From: Hellea sp.
GTDB lineage: Bacteria > Pseudomonadota > Alphaproteobacteria > Caulobacterales > Maricaulaceae
Length of the DNA stretch: 64,000 nt
Assembly: GCA_020631215.1 (NCBI GenBank)
Contig: JAHDHS010000004.1
Location: 59,166-123,165, forward strand
Reading direction: 5' to 3'
The position numbers and the translations under genes were made by a program. Every line of letters begins with the position of its first letter. Position 1 is the stretch's first letter. Below, piece after piece: positions 28,966 to 38,623 of this stretch. The notes beneath the pieces are model-generated. The model had not been told where the DNA came from. It did no database searches and saw nothing but the letters and a program-made list of their open reading frames with translations.

Positions 28966-30069
28966 CTAAGACAACAACTTTAATAAATTTTGTAATTTGG
29001 AAATATCATCCTTCAAACTGCTTCCGGCTTTATGCTTCTCTTCGATAGATAGTGTAGCTATAACATCTGAGGAGCTATCCCATACTTTTTTAACGCGACT
29101 TTCAAGAGCAAAAACAGAGACTAGCCAATCCTCGATGTCTATCCCTGCAATACGTTTTGCGTCATCAAAATCACCTGTTCTTTCAAGTCGGTATAAAGCA
29201 TCTGTCGAAGCTATTACTTTTTGTAGTGCCGGCCGATCTTGCCCTTGACGTTTGATGATTGAGGGGGTTGTCCCATCTGGGGAGCCAAACAGCCAAGTCA
29301 TCAAATGCCCAAGTTTTTTGAAATGGGTTTCTGGAATGGGGTCATCCTGAATTTGTTCAGCCTTCAAAGCACTTGTTCCTAAACCTATGTACTCCCTTGT
29401 TTCCGGATTACTTAAAATGGAATACAAATGCGAAAAGTCATTTTTCGTCTTTTCTAGAAAGTTATCTTGTAAAAGGCTCAAACGCATCGCCTGTTCGAGC
29501 ACTTTGTACGAAAATAGGTTTCGCGTAATTTGAGTTGGTTGATCGCCAATTTGTCGTGCAAGAATTTCGACACGTTCCTTATCAGAGAGCGCTGAATTTC
29601 TCCTCAACTTAGTAAGAAGTTTTAGTCCAAACCTAGCTTTCGCCAAAGGCTCCCAATTTCTTGAACCATTAACATGACGATAGCCAATGTATTCGTCAGC
29701 ATCATCACGAGTGCTAATTACCGTCACAGGTAGATGCGTCAACGAAGCTTGATGCTTCGCCGGAATAGTTGGTACAATAGTTTTAGAGAAGTCTCGAATT
29801 AGCTCAGGGTTCAACAGAGTTTTTACTGCTGCGAGCCTACGATTTCCTTCAACTACGACGTAGTTGGTCGTGCCTGGAACTTGATATGCGACTAAAGGCT
29901 CAAATGGTAAAAACCCATTTTCAACTATAGAGTTCCACAACTCTTTAAGGTCACTGTTGTCAAATAGGAATCTAAGAGCCTCTGACTGATTTGAGCTTTC
30001 AGATAATCCAAATCTTGGATTTTCTACATCTAGAAGAAGCTGCTCTGGCGATATGTTTTCTACTGCCAA
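28966..30069 (-). CDS. ParB/Srx-fold domain protein
   Basis: N-terminal 'ISPEQLLLDVENPRFG...ELWNSIVENGFLPFEPLVAYQV...YVVVEGNRRLAAVKTLLNP', the ParB/Srx EGNRR motif. Confidence 0.82.
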   Translation of the reverse strand: MAVENISPEQLLLDVENPRFGLSESSNQSEALRFLFDNSDLKELWNSIVENGFLPFEPLVAYQVPGTTNYVVVEGNRRLAAVKTLLNPELIRDFSKTIVPTIPAKHQASLTHLPVTVISTRDDADEYIGYRHVNGSRNWEPLAKARFGLKLLTKLRRNSALSDKERVEILARQIGDQPTQITRNLFSYKVLEQAMRLSLLQDNFLEKTKNDFSHLYSILSNPETREYIGLGTSALKAEQIQDDPIPETHFKKLGHLMTWLFGSPDGTTPSIIKRQGQDRPALQKVIASTDALYRLERTGDFDDAKRIAGIDIEDWLVSVFALESRVKKVWDSSSDVIATLSIEEKHKAGSSLKDDISKLQNLLKLLS

Positions 30070-30311
30070 GTGGCGCTCCTTTTTTGCGTCTGGGTATCAT
30101 ATATGATTGAAGCCATTTCGCAATGGCATTGATTACTTGAAAGTGTGAGCCGTTTTTGGGAAATGCCAGCGCCATTATACTGACTTCACTAGAAGTGATA
30201 AGCATTGCGTGGAATGGTCTAGAGTCAACTATTTTCTGTCCGCTCATGGGGATTTCGAGGCATCAATTTCAAGCCATCCTGATGTCCGCTATGCCCCCTA
30301 AGCTGACTCCC

Positions 30312-30824
30312 CTACGCAAACACCTTTTCCTGCATGGGGTTTGCGGTTTTTATGTCGGAGAGTTTGATGAGGTGGTCGTAGCCTAGGATGAGGTTGATGT
30401 CGCGGCCATTATCAGACAGCGGCAGGCGGACCCAAAACTGGGCCATATGCGACCCGTTGGGTGTGTTGGGTTTGGTGACGCCGACATAGGGCTTACGGGT
30501 TTCGATGATTTGATCCAGTACGCGGTGCCAATATTCGACGCGGCAGCCGATGGGCAACTCGTCCAGATGCATGCCTTGAATTTCCTGATGATAGAGATTC
30601 CAAAATCCGGTTCCGGCCAGGCGCACGCGGTAACGATGTCCGGTGGCGGAGGGACGGCGCTCGACCATGGTCGTCATCGGCAATTGCGCGGCGATGTCTT
30701 CGGGTAGGATATCATGACGGGAGGGCAGTTTATTCTCTCGGCAGCGAGAGCGCCAATAATCGTAAAAGGCCTGCTGCTCCGGCAGTATAATTTGATGACG
30801 TAATGCATTCCCTGACAACATCAT
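30312..30824 (-). CDS. PAS-domain protein (PAS_5-like)
   Basis: 'FYDYWRSRCRENKLPSRHDILPEDIAAQLPMTTMVERRPSATGHRYRVRLAGTGFWNLYHQEIQGMHLDEL'. Confidence 0.8.
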   Translation of the reverse strand: MMLSGNALRHQIILPEQQAFYDYWRSRCRENKLPSRHDILPEDIAAQLPMTTMVERRPSATGHRYRVRLAGTGFWNLYHQEIQGMHLDELPIGCRVEYWHRVLDQIIETRKPYVGVTKPNTPNGSHMAQFWVRLPLSDNGRDINLILGYDHLIKLSDIKTANPMQEKVFA

Positions 30825-30940
30825 TTTCCCCTTTTCCCACTTTCCCGGTTTTCACCGGGCGGTCCCACATGAAGGGCATTCCGGTCTGTGAAAGCGCCCT
30901 TAACGTCAGGTTTTCAGGCGTTCGGGCGGAGCATCAAGAC

Positions 30941-30967
30941 TTTGTTAACCATAAATGCATCGAAAAT
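30941..30967 (-). promoter_or_regulatory. Recurrent promoter-like motif, copy 1 (upstream of the PAS gene)
   Basis: tttgttaaccataaatgcatcgaaaat; a 27-nt exact inverse match exists at 63971-63997. Confidence 0.6.
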
Positions 30968-31033
30968 GGCCAAAAATAGGGGTTTTTAGTTTCGCATCCG
31001 ATTCAATGAATGCCGCAAGCGGGACTTTTCGAA

Positions 31034-31465
31034 TCAACGTCGCTTTTTGCCGAGTCCCGTGCGCTTGGCGAGCGCCGAGCGGCGTTTGGCATAATCGGGG
31101 GCGACCATGGGATAGTCCGGCGGCAAGCCCCATTTCTTACGATAGGCCTCTGGCGTGAGGTTATATTTCACGCGCAGATGCCGCTTAAGGGATTGGAAGG
31201 GTAGACCGTCCTCCAGACAGATCAGGACTTTGTCGGTCAGTGAATCCTCTATGGGGACGGCCGGCTCGGGCCGGGGGGTGTTATCCGTTTCCCCGCTTTG
31301 ATAGGCAGCCTTTTGCAGGCTGTCATAGACGGTCGCGATCAAATCCGGGATGGCCGATTGGGGGACATCCTGTTTGGCGACATAGGCGGCGACAATCGAA
31401 GCGGTGTGCGCGAGCAGCTCTGACGTTTGCGGGTCGCGGGCTTGCGTTTCGCTCAGATCGCTCAT
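31034..31465 (-). CDS. MucR/Ros-family transcriptional regulator
   Basis: 'TDKVLICLEDGLPFQSLKRHLRVKYNLTPEAYRKKWGLPPDYPMVAPDYAKRRSALAKRTGLGKKRR'. Confidence 0.93.
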   Translation of the reverse strand: MSDLSETQARDPQTSELLAHTASIVAAYVAKQDVPQSAIPDLIATVYDSLQKAAYQSGETDNTPRPEPAVPIEDSLTDKVLICLEDGLPFQSLKRHLRVKYNLTPEAYRKKWGLPPDYPMVAPDYAKRRSALAKRTGLGKKRR

Positions 31466-33201
31466 GTACCCGCCATATAGGCGATGGCCAGCACGATGAC
31501 GAGCACGCCCGCCGTCAGCACAGCCGGCAGGCCGGAGGGCGTGCCTTCGGACATGGTGCCGGCGGGGCTAAAGGCTTGATATAGCTTGCGTCCCAGCGCG
31601 TCTGTGGTGGAGCGGCGGAGCCTGTTGGTGTGGGCGCCCAGCCGCGTCCACATGGCCGAGATCCATGTCACGATGTTCAGGCCAAGCTTACGGTATAGCC
31701 AGTCTGCGTCGATGATCTCCGCTCTACGCTCGGCGGGGTAGAGCTTGAACCGCTTTAAAAGCGTGAAGGCGAAGATCGCGGCGAAGAGCAATTGCAGCTG
31801 GAACACGACATGGTCGACCGTATAGGGCTTGTAGTCGGCCTCATAGGGCATCAGGTCATAAAGCATCTGATATCCGCCCCACGGCCAAGCCAGCAGGATA
31901 CAGAGCGCGGCGGCTATCCCCATCGCGGCGAGCATGTTCCAGGGCGCTTCCTTGACGCGGCGGCCGCTGTCATGTGCAAAAAATGTGAAATGCGGGACTT
32001 TAATCCCTGAATGCTCCATCACGCCCGCTGAGGCGAACAGCATCATCAGGAACGGGATATAGAGATGCTCTTCAATCGCGGCGGACAGGATCATGGCCTT
32101 GGTGACAAATGCCGCCAGCAGCGGGAACGCCGCAATCGATCCGGCTCCAATCAAACAAAATACGGTTGTATAAGGCATCGATCGAAACAATCCCCCCAAC
32201 TCCGATGCCTTCGCCGTCCCCGTTCTGTACATCACAGCGCCGATCGACATGAATAAAAGACTCTTAAAAATCACATGTACGAAAACCTGACCGACGACTC
32301 CATTTAGGGCCATGGTCGTACCGATGCCTATTCCAGCCACCATAAAACCCAGCTGGTTATTGAGAGAATAAGCTAAGACGCGGCGCAGGTCATTTTCAAT
32401 GACTGCAAAAAAGACCGGGAACAAGGTCATCACACATCCGATCCAGATCAGAATATCCGTACCGGGGAAGGCGCGCGCCAGCGCATAGATTGCGAATTTT
32501 GTGGTAAAAGCCGAAAGAATAACGGTGCCCGTAATTGATGCCTTAGGGTAAGCATCCTGCATCCACATATGCAGCATGGGAAAACCGCATTTAATTCCCA
32601 TAGCAAGTAAGAGTAGCCAGCCACCGGGGGCATCCAGGCCTATATAATTAAATGAGAAGTCTCCGCCATTCGCGCCCGCATATATGATGGCTCCGGCCAA
32701 CAACATTACACCAGATAAAACATGAATGGCTAGATAGCGTATACCCGCAGCGTATGAACGATCTCCACCTTTCCAGATCAGGAATACAGAGGATATAGCT
32801 GTCAGTTCCCAGAAGATGAAAAGCGATATCATATCGCCAGACAACACACCGGCAATTGCCGCACCAGTATAGACGAGCGCCGAGCTATCGGTAATACGGC
32901 ATTTCTCATGCAGTCCGTAAATTCCGTTTATGAGACCAGCCAAACAAAATAAATAACCCCACACGACTGATAAATTATCAATGCGAAGCGTTGTCAGTTC
33001 TATGCCGGAAAAACTCAGTTTTCCCCCCAACACCTCACTTGAATCATATATTTGGAAGATCAACCATGCCGCAAAAACAGGCGCTGCAATTATCAAAAAT
33101 TTACGAATGTAACTTGTCGCACTCGTCTTTGGAATTAGAGCACAGACCAGACCTGCAGCGATCACCCAAAGTCCGGGATTTATTTGCATAAGATCAAACA
33201 T
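31462..33201 (-). CDS. MrpD/NuoM-like antiporter subunit (third D-like paralogue)
   Basis: 'SGDMISLFIFWELTAISSVFLIWKGG', 'GIKCGFPMLHMWMQDAYPKASITGTVILSAFTTKFAIYALAR', 'NDLRRVLAYSLNNQLGFMVAGIGIG'. Confidence 0.9.
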   Translation of the reverse strand: MFDLMQINPGLWVIAAGLVCALIPKTSATSYIRKFLIIAAPVFAAWLIFQIYDSSEVLGGKLSFSGIELTTLRIDNLSVVWGYLFCLAGLINGIYGLHEKCRITDSSALVYTGAAIAGVLSGDMISLFIFWELTAISSVFLIWKGGDRSYAAGIRYLAIHVLSGVMLLAGAIIYAGANGGDFSFNYIGLDAPGGWLLLLAMGIKCGFPMLHMWMQDAYPKASITGTVILSAFTTKFAIYALARAFPGTDILIWIGCVMTLFPVFFAVIENDLRRVLAYSLNNQLGFMVAGIGIGTTMALNGVVGQVFVHVIFKSLLFMSIGAVMYRTGTAKASELGGLFRSMPYTTVFCLIGAGSIAAFPLLAAFVTKAMILSAAIEEHLYIPFLMMLFASAGVMEHSGIKVPHFTFFAHDSGRRVKEAPWNMLAAMGIAAALCILLAWPWGGYQMLYDLMPYEADYKPYTVDHVVFQLQLLFAAIFAFTLLKRFKLYPAERRAEIIDADWLYRKLGLNIVTWISAMWTRLGAHTNRLRRSTTDALGRKLYQAFSPAGTMSEGTPSGLPAVLTAGVLVIVLAIAYMAGT

Positions 33202-33551
33202 CAGTGATCCTCCTCATGCAAATGCTCCGTTGAATAATCAGGATCAGGTAAGCCGCCCTCCCCGTAATAACTTTCATCCCGCCCGAGTAATTTAAACAGA
33301 ACTGGCGCGCAGAAAACGATAAAACTATAGGCAAGAAAACCATAGACCGCCCATGAGCCGGGGATATATTTCTCGATCGGCAAAGGATGTTTTTGAGGGT
33401 AAAGCATACCCAATACGATACAAATCAGCATACCGATTAGTGGTATCCATATGAAACGTCTTTTGACGTTTTCATTGCCAAGAAACAAAAATGGCTTAGC
33501 CGCAGGATGCACGCCCTCGGCGCTATGATCTACAGATGAACGATCGGTCAT
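33201..33551 (-). CDS. Small two-TM membrane protein in the Mrp operon
   Basis: Tightly spaced ORF with two hydrophobic segments and an acidic/His-rich C-terminus 'DYSTEHLHEEDH'. Confidence 0.7.
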   Translation of the reverse strand: MTDRSSVDHSAEGVHPAAKPFLFLGNENVKRRFIWIPLIGMLICIVLGMLYPQKHPLPIEKYIPGSWAVYGFLAYSFIVFCAPVLFKLLGRDESYYGEGGLPDPDYSTEHLHEEDH

Positions 33552-35041
33552 GGCATCAGCCCCCCCGGCAATATGGGCTCGAGAAAGTTAGCGATACCTC
33601 CCGCATAGAAGAACAAGATAAGTGACCCCAAGGCCGTGATGACAGGCGGGATAATTACCCAACGATGTTTCCTGCGAAGCGATGCAATATGCGCATCGTC
33701 CTCAGGATTTGCAGCAGGCTTCATAAATCCCCGAATGGCGATGGGCACGAGATAAATGATGTTCAAGATGGATGACACTATCAGAGCCGCAATTAATATG
33801 GCTTTGCCACTATCCAATGCACCCGCCATTAGGAAGAATTTAGGCCATGAGCCGCCCATTGGCGGAATACCAATAATTGAAAGTGCGCCCACGAGAAACG
33901 CCCCAAACACCCATGGCATAGTGCGTCCCAGGCCGTCCAACTGGCTGATATTCGTGCGATGCGTGACTGTGTAAATGGCGCCCGCACACATAAAGAGTGT
34001 GATTTTACCCCAGGCATGCATAACTATCTGCAAGGCCCCGCCCATAATCGCAAAAGGTGCGGCCAACATGGCGCCCAATGTGACATATGAAAGTTGGGAG
34101 ACTGTCGAATAAGCCAACCTGGCTTTGAGGTTATCCTGGCGTAGCGCAATTACGGACGCCAGAACAATAGAGATTGCTGCTATCCACGAAAGCGTTGTAC
34201 TGGCTGGTGTTGCGGCGGTTAGAGACGGACCAAATGAAAAAACCACGACTTTTAACATGGCAAAAACGCCAGCCTTCACAACTGCAACAGCATGCAGCAA
34301 TGCCGAAACCGGTGTAGGTGCCACCATAGCATTGGGCAGCCATGGATGAACCGGCATAAGCGCAGCCTTGCCTATACCAAATGCAAACAAAAATAAGAGT
34401 ATAGATGTCGCCAGTAAGCTGGTGCCTTCCGGGAACACGCCGCCGACTTGAAAGTCGGTTGTGCCCGCAATAACTTGCACGCCAATAATCGCCGGAAGGA
34501 GCAGCGCGAGTGATGTCCCCATCAAGATCAACGCGTAGATTGTGCCGCCTTTTTTTGCCTTATCGTCACCCTTATGTGTAACCAATGGGAAGGTTGAAAT
34601 CGTCAAAGCTTCGTAGAAGATAAATAGGGTAATTAAATTTGCGGATGCGGCAATGCCCATAGCCGCAAAGATTGCGATGGCGACAAAAGTAAAAAACCTA
34701 GTTTGGTTTTTCTCATTATTACCTCGCATGTAGCCAAGCGTGAAAAGTGAATTGACGATCCAAAGGGAGCTGGCAATCGCGGCGAAAGTCAACCCTAGTG
34801 GTTCCAGTTTTAAGCGTACATCAAAATTGCCGGCGAATGTCCCCAAATGCAAATCAGGGCGCACGCCATTCGATACCTGGACACCCAAATACCCAACGAC
34901 GCATAACAATAAAACGCCTGCCACAAGTGTGATACCTTCGCGCATATTCGGAGACTTAGCGCCAACCAAAGGAATCAACGCGGCCGCTGCCAGCGGTATT
35001 AGAAGCAATAAAGCCAGAGCCATTTGAGGATCGAAACTCAT
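33548..35041 (-). CDS. MrpD-like proton-conducting membrane subunit
   Basis: 'SANLITLFIFYEALTISTFPLVTHKG', 'KAALMPVHPWLPNAMVAPTPVSALLHAVAVVKAGVFAMLKVV'. Confidence 0.92.
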   Translation of the reverse strand: MSFDPQMALALLLLIPLAAAALIPLVGAKSPNMREGITLVAGVLLLCVVGYLGVQVSNGVRPDLHLGTFAGNFDVRLKLEPLGLTFAAIASSLWIVNSLFTLGYMRGNNEKNQTRFFTFVAIAIFAAMGIAASANLITLFIFYEALTISTFPLVTHKGDDKAKKGGTIYALILMGTSLALLLPAIIGVQVIAGTTDFQVGGVFPEGTSLLATSILLFLFAFGIGKAALMPVHPWLPNAMVAPTPVSALLHAVAVVKAGVFAMLKVVVFSFGPSLTAATPASTTLSWIAAISIVLASVIALRQDNLKARLAYSTVSQLSYVTLGAMLAAPFAIMGGALQIVMHAWGKITLFMCAGAIYTVTHRTNISQLDGLGRTMPWVFGAFLVGALSIIGIPPMGGSWPKFFLMAGALDSGKAILIAALIVSSILNIIYLVPIAIRGFMKPAANPEDDAHIASLRRKHRWVIIPPVITALGSLILFFYAGGIANFLEPILPGGLMP

Positions 35042-35042
35042 T

Positions 35043-36584
35043 CTAGCCTCCTAACCCAAGCAATAAATTGGCGGCACGTTCAGATGCCCCAACAACTAGA
35101 TCACTCGCACCCAAAATATTCGTTCCGATCAAGACCGACGCTATGGCCATGGCCCACATCGGTATAAGCATTAAAAGAGGAGCCTCGTTACGCGTGCAGA
35201 CCTGCCCATCTTCCATAACCGGCGCATCTTGAAAATAAGCTGCCAGCAAGAGACGGCCAATATAGAAAATAGCCAAAACTGATGTGAGGACGATGACGAA
35301 CACCGCCCACCACCAGCCATTCGCGGCAGCGGCCGTCGCCAATTGATATTTAGAGACAAATCCCGCTGTGAATGGCACACCGATCAGTGACAAGCCGGAC
35401 ACGGTAAAGGCCGCAGTTGTCCACGGCATGGTTTTACCCAATCCATTGACATCAGCAGTTCGGGTTATGCCAAAGCGATACCACATTGCACCGACCGCCA
35501 AAAACAAGCCGCCCTTGATGATAGCATGATTGATAAGATGAAGATAACCCGCCGTTACGCTTGCCGCTGTCGCAATACCGACCCCCAACAACATATACCC
35601 GACTTGCGCGACAGATGAAAATGCCAAAAGCCTTCGGGCGTCTGTTTGGAAGATCGCCTGTAAACTCGCGAAAAGCATACCAATGACGCCCAATCCAACC
35701 AATAGGAACTGGAGAACATTCGCCACGTAATCAAAGTCCGGATCAAACACAAAGAATACAAATCTCAGCAGAAGGTACAAAGCCGCTTTCGTCGCGGTGG
35801 ATGCCAGAAACATCGTAATTTGGGTCGGGGCATATGCATAAGCTCCGGGCAACCAATTATGTAACGGGAACATCGCGAGCTTCAGACCTAATCCGACAAC
35901 GATAAATCCAAAGGCCACTTTTGCAACGCGTGATCCGCCGTCCAGATCCGCTAATATGCGGCCCATATCAGCCATATTCAGCGTTCCCGTTTCCATGTAA
36001 AGGAACCCGATACCGATCACAAAGAACGTAGCGCCGATAGAGCCAAGAATAAGATAATTATACGCGGCAGATAAGGCGCGTCTATCCCGTGCAGCGCCCA
36101 TAGCCACTAACACATAGGTCGCAATTGAACTGACTTCCAGAAATACGAAAACATTAAACGCGTCACCTGTCACAACCATGCCCAGTAGGCCCGCGACACA
36201 AAGCAAGAAAGCCGCATAGTATGGGGCGCGTTTTTTCGGCTCCACTTCAGCCAAGGTAGCAGGCAGGGCATAAACCAATGACACGACGGCCATTAGCGTA
36301 ATAAGCACCAGTATAGGCGCGTTGAGCGCGTCAATGAGCAAGGAAATGCCATGCGGTGGATCCCACCCGCCCATAGGATAGACATCCACACCCGTTTTCA
36401 AATTATATATAGCGACCGCAAAAGCCGTCACGGTACAGATGATTGTCACGAGCATTGCAACAAACCAAGCCGGCTTTCGGCCTGGCAAAATTGACGTCAC
36501 AGCCGCCATAATCAAAGGCAGTACAATGATAACCGCCGGGCCGTGAATCAGTAACCATTCCGGAATGTAATCCATGAGCGCCAT
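35043..36584 (-). CDS. MrpD-like proton-conducting membrane subunit
   Basis: 'TGDAFNVFVFLEVSSIATYVLVAMG', 'KLAMFPLHNWLPGAYAYAPTQITMFLASTATKAALYLLLRF'. Confidence 0.92.
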   Translation of the reverse strand: MALMDYIPEWLLIHGPAVIIVLPLIMAAVTSILPGRKPAWFVAMLVTIICTVTAFAVAIYNLKTGVDVYPMGGWDPPHGISLLIDALNAPILVLITLMAVVSLVYALPATLAEVEPKKRAPYYAAFLLCVAGLLGMVVTGDAFNVFVFLEVSSIATYVLVAMGAARDRRALSAAYNYLILGSIGATFFVIGIGFLYMETGTLNMADMGRILADLDGGSRVAKVAFGFIVVGLGLKLAMFPLHNWLPGAYAYAPTQITMFLASTATKAALYLLLRFVFFVFDPDFDYVANVLQFLLVGLGVIGMLFASLQAIFQTDARRLLAFSSVAQVGYMLLGVGIATAASVTAGYLHLINHAIIKGGLFLAVGAMWYRFGITRTADVNGLGKTMPWTTAAFTVSGLSLIGVPFTAGFVSKYQLATAAAANGWWWAVFVIVLTSVLAIFYIGRLLLAAYFQDAPVMEDGQVCTRNEAPLLMLIPMWAMAIASVLIGTNILGASDLVVGASERAANLLLGLGG

Positions 36585-37063
36585 CAGTCAGCCGTGCCTT
36601 CAAGATTATAAATATAATCTGCTTTTTCGATCTGATCTTCTTCGATCGTTCCGTAAACTTCTCGAATACGCACAACAAGCGACAAACCAATCGCCAATGT
36701 GGCCACACCAACCACAATCGCTGTCAGGATCAAGACATGCGGAAGTGGGTTGGAATATGTAATGTCAAGATTATAGCCATGCCCTTTAGCAGCCTTCCCG
36801 GCCCCCTCGGCCGCGGCTATGAGCGTCTCTGGCGCCAATCCAGCGTAATCTTTAGCATAAGCCTTTTCTAGGATTGGCGGCTGTCCACCCGAAACTTTGC
36901 TGATCGTGATATATAATAAGAAGACGGATGTCTGAAACACCGAAAGACCCGCTAGCTTCTTGATAAGGTTTCGCGATGCGAAGACGACATAAAGCCCTGT
37001 CATCATCAAGATGATGACGACAATATAATTATAATCCGCCAAGAACTCTGAGAACATTACCAA
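36584..37063 (-). CDS. mnhC: MrpC/MnhC subunit
   Basis: NuoK-like 'MTGLYVVFASRNLIKKLAGLSVFQTSVFLLYI...DPLPHVLILTAIVVGVATLAIGLSLVVRI' type sequence; operon position. Confidence 0.88.
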   Translation of the reverse strand: MVMFSEFLADYNYIVVIILMMTGLYVVFASRNLIKKLAGLSVFQTSVFLLYITISKVSGGQPPILEKAYAKDYAGLAPETLIAAAEGAGKAAKGHGYNLDITYSNPLPHVLILTAIVVGVATLAIGLSLVVRIREVYGTIEEDQIEKADYIYNLEGTAD

Positions 37064-37497
37064 TCCCGCTCATCAGTTTCCGGTTGGCGAGAGCCGAACG
37101 CGTAGAAAATCGCAATCATCACCGTTGTAACCGTGACTAATACGCCAAGCTCCACCGCCAAAATTCCATAGTGCTGACCGTGGCTGGCCTCATGAGCCAA
37201 AACACTATAATTTAGATATTCGCCACCAAGCAACCAAGTCACGACACCTGTACCGCCGTAAAGCAATACGCCGATTGTCATGCCGATACGTACCCAACTG
37301 GGCGGAAAAGCTTTTTTTGCGGCATCCAGACCAAAAATCAGGGCGTAGAGAATAACGGAGGCGGCCAAAATCACGCCCGCCTGGAACCCTCCGCCTGGTC
37401 CGTAATCACCATGGAACTGCACATATAGAGCGAACAGAGCGATGATCGGTATCAGAAACTTACTGATGACCCGTAACAAAACATGAGGATCATGCAT
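37057..37497 (-). CDS. mnhB: MrpB/MnhB subunit
   Basis: 'FALYVQFHGDYGPGGGFQAGVILAASVILYALIFG'. Confidence 0.9.
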   Translation of the reverse strand: MHDPHVLLRVISKFLIPIIALFALYVQFHGDYGPGGGFQAGVILAASVILYALIFGLDAAKKAFPPSWVRIGMTIGVLLYGGTGVVTWLLGGEYLNYSVLAHEASHGQHYGILAVELGVLVTVTTVMIAIFYAFGSRQPETDERDW

Positions 37498-38228
37498 TAC
37501 TTGTCTCCCCCGTCTGGCGTGGAAGCTTTAGACTTACGAGGTCTGCCGCGGCGCTTTTTGGTTTCATTCGGCTTTGTTTCGTCCGACGTCTTTGAAACGG
37601 CTGCAGCAGGAGCGCTTGGCCTAAAGACCCGGTGCCCATTAGGCTTGGCTCGCCACCGGCCCGCATTTCCATTAAGACCTAGTAACAGCAAAACACCTAG
37701 GCCCGCTGAAAAGATAACCACAGTTTCGCCAAACGTATCATATCCTCGGTAGCTCGCCAGAACCGCCGTCACCACATTCGGGATATCTATATCCTCTGCG
37801 GTTCGGGCAATATAATCCATCCCGACATAGCTATTAGCCGGTGAGTTAGCTGCCCCGTAATTCGGCATGTCTCCTACGGCCAATATCATCGCCGCGCCAG
37901 CTATCAGAACAATCAGCAGAGGCCCCCATTGTCGTTTCATTGGCACAGGCTCAGATTTCCTATCAGCTAAAAGCATCGCCGCCAGCATCAAAACCGTGGA
38001 CACGCCCGCCCCGACTGCCGCTTCGGTAAAGGCGACATCAACAGCATCAAGACTGACAAACCAAGCCGCGCAAACCAGGCTGTAAACACCCTGCAACATG
38101 ACAATCGCGAACAGCGAACGCATACGGACAATGGCGAAAGCAACGACGACCAACAGAGCCATCAACCCGATATCAAGCGCAATTGTTGGGATAGCCACAG
38201 ACGACGCATTTAGACTGACGGCCATCAT
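37497..38228 (-). CDS. DUF4040 / MrpA-C-terminal-like (MbhD/E-like) subunit with basic C-terminal tail
   Basis: 'VVAFAIVRMRSLFAIVMLQGVYSLVCAAWFVSLDAVDVAFTEAAVGAGVSTVLMLAAM', then 'RGYDTFGETVVIFSAGLGVLLLLG' and a Lys/Arg/Pro-rich tail 'KKRRGRPRKSKASTPDGGDK'. Confidence 0.85.
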   Translation of the reverse strand: MMAVSLNASSVAIPTIALDIGLMALLVVVAFAIVRMRSLFAIVMLQGVYSLVCAAWFVSLDAVDVAFTEAAVGAGVSTVLMLAAMLLADRKSEPVPMKRQWGPLLIVLIAGAAMILAVGDMPNYGAANSPANSYVGMDYIARTAEDIDIPNVVTAVLASYRGYDTFGETVVIFSAGLGVLLLLGLNGNAGRWRAKPNGHRVFRPSAPAAAVSKTSDETKPNETKKRRGRPRKSKASTPDGGDK

Positions 38229-38623
38229 GTCCCCTCATCCACTTCGGGGGCTTTATAGGGCCCCAATAGAGGCTTTAAACCTGCCTCATGAGCTGCATGC
38301 GCCACGGCATGGGTTGCCGTCGGGCTCGTGATCAGAAGAAATATAGCGACTAAGACAAGCTTCAAAGTCATCTGCGAAAATCCAGACTGAAACATGAGTG
38401 CAAGCAGAATTAATTCAGCGCCAAGTGTATCTGTCATGCCCGCCGCATGTAGCCGCGTATAAAAATCAGGCAATCTGATAACCCCGATTGTTCCCGCCAA
38501 GACAAAAAACAAACCCGCCGCCAATGAAATCAGACTTCCGGCAAATCTGAAGACACTTAGCCAGTCTATATGTACCGCGCTTTCAGAGGGCGCAGTCGCC
38601 GCCAGAACAAGTTCGATCATCAT
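38225..38623 (-). CDS. mnhG: MrpG/MnhG subunit
   Basis: 'AGLFFVLAGTIGVIRLPDFYTRLHAAGMTDTLGAELILLAL'. Confidence 0.9.
   Translation of the reverse strand: MMIELVLAATAPSESAVHIDWLSVFRFAGSLISLAAGLFFVLAGTIGVIRLPDFYTRLHAAGMTDTLGAELILLALMFQSGFSQMTLKLVLVAIFLLITSPTATHAVAHAAHEAGLKPLLGPYKAPEVDEGT

Noticed and set aside
28966-30069. Chromosome/plasmid partitioning ParB
   Set aside because: Has the EGNRR motif but no adjacent ParA and no parS-like repeats; context with MTase and an unknown protein favours a different role.
30825-31033. Plus-strand ORFs in the mucR/PAS intergenic region (30955..31158, 31010..31204)
   Set aside because: Overlap the mucR 3' end and lack homology; the notable feature there is the promoter motif.
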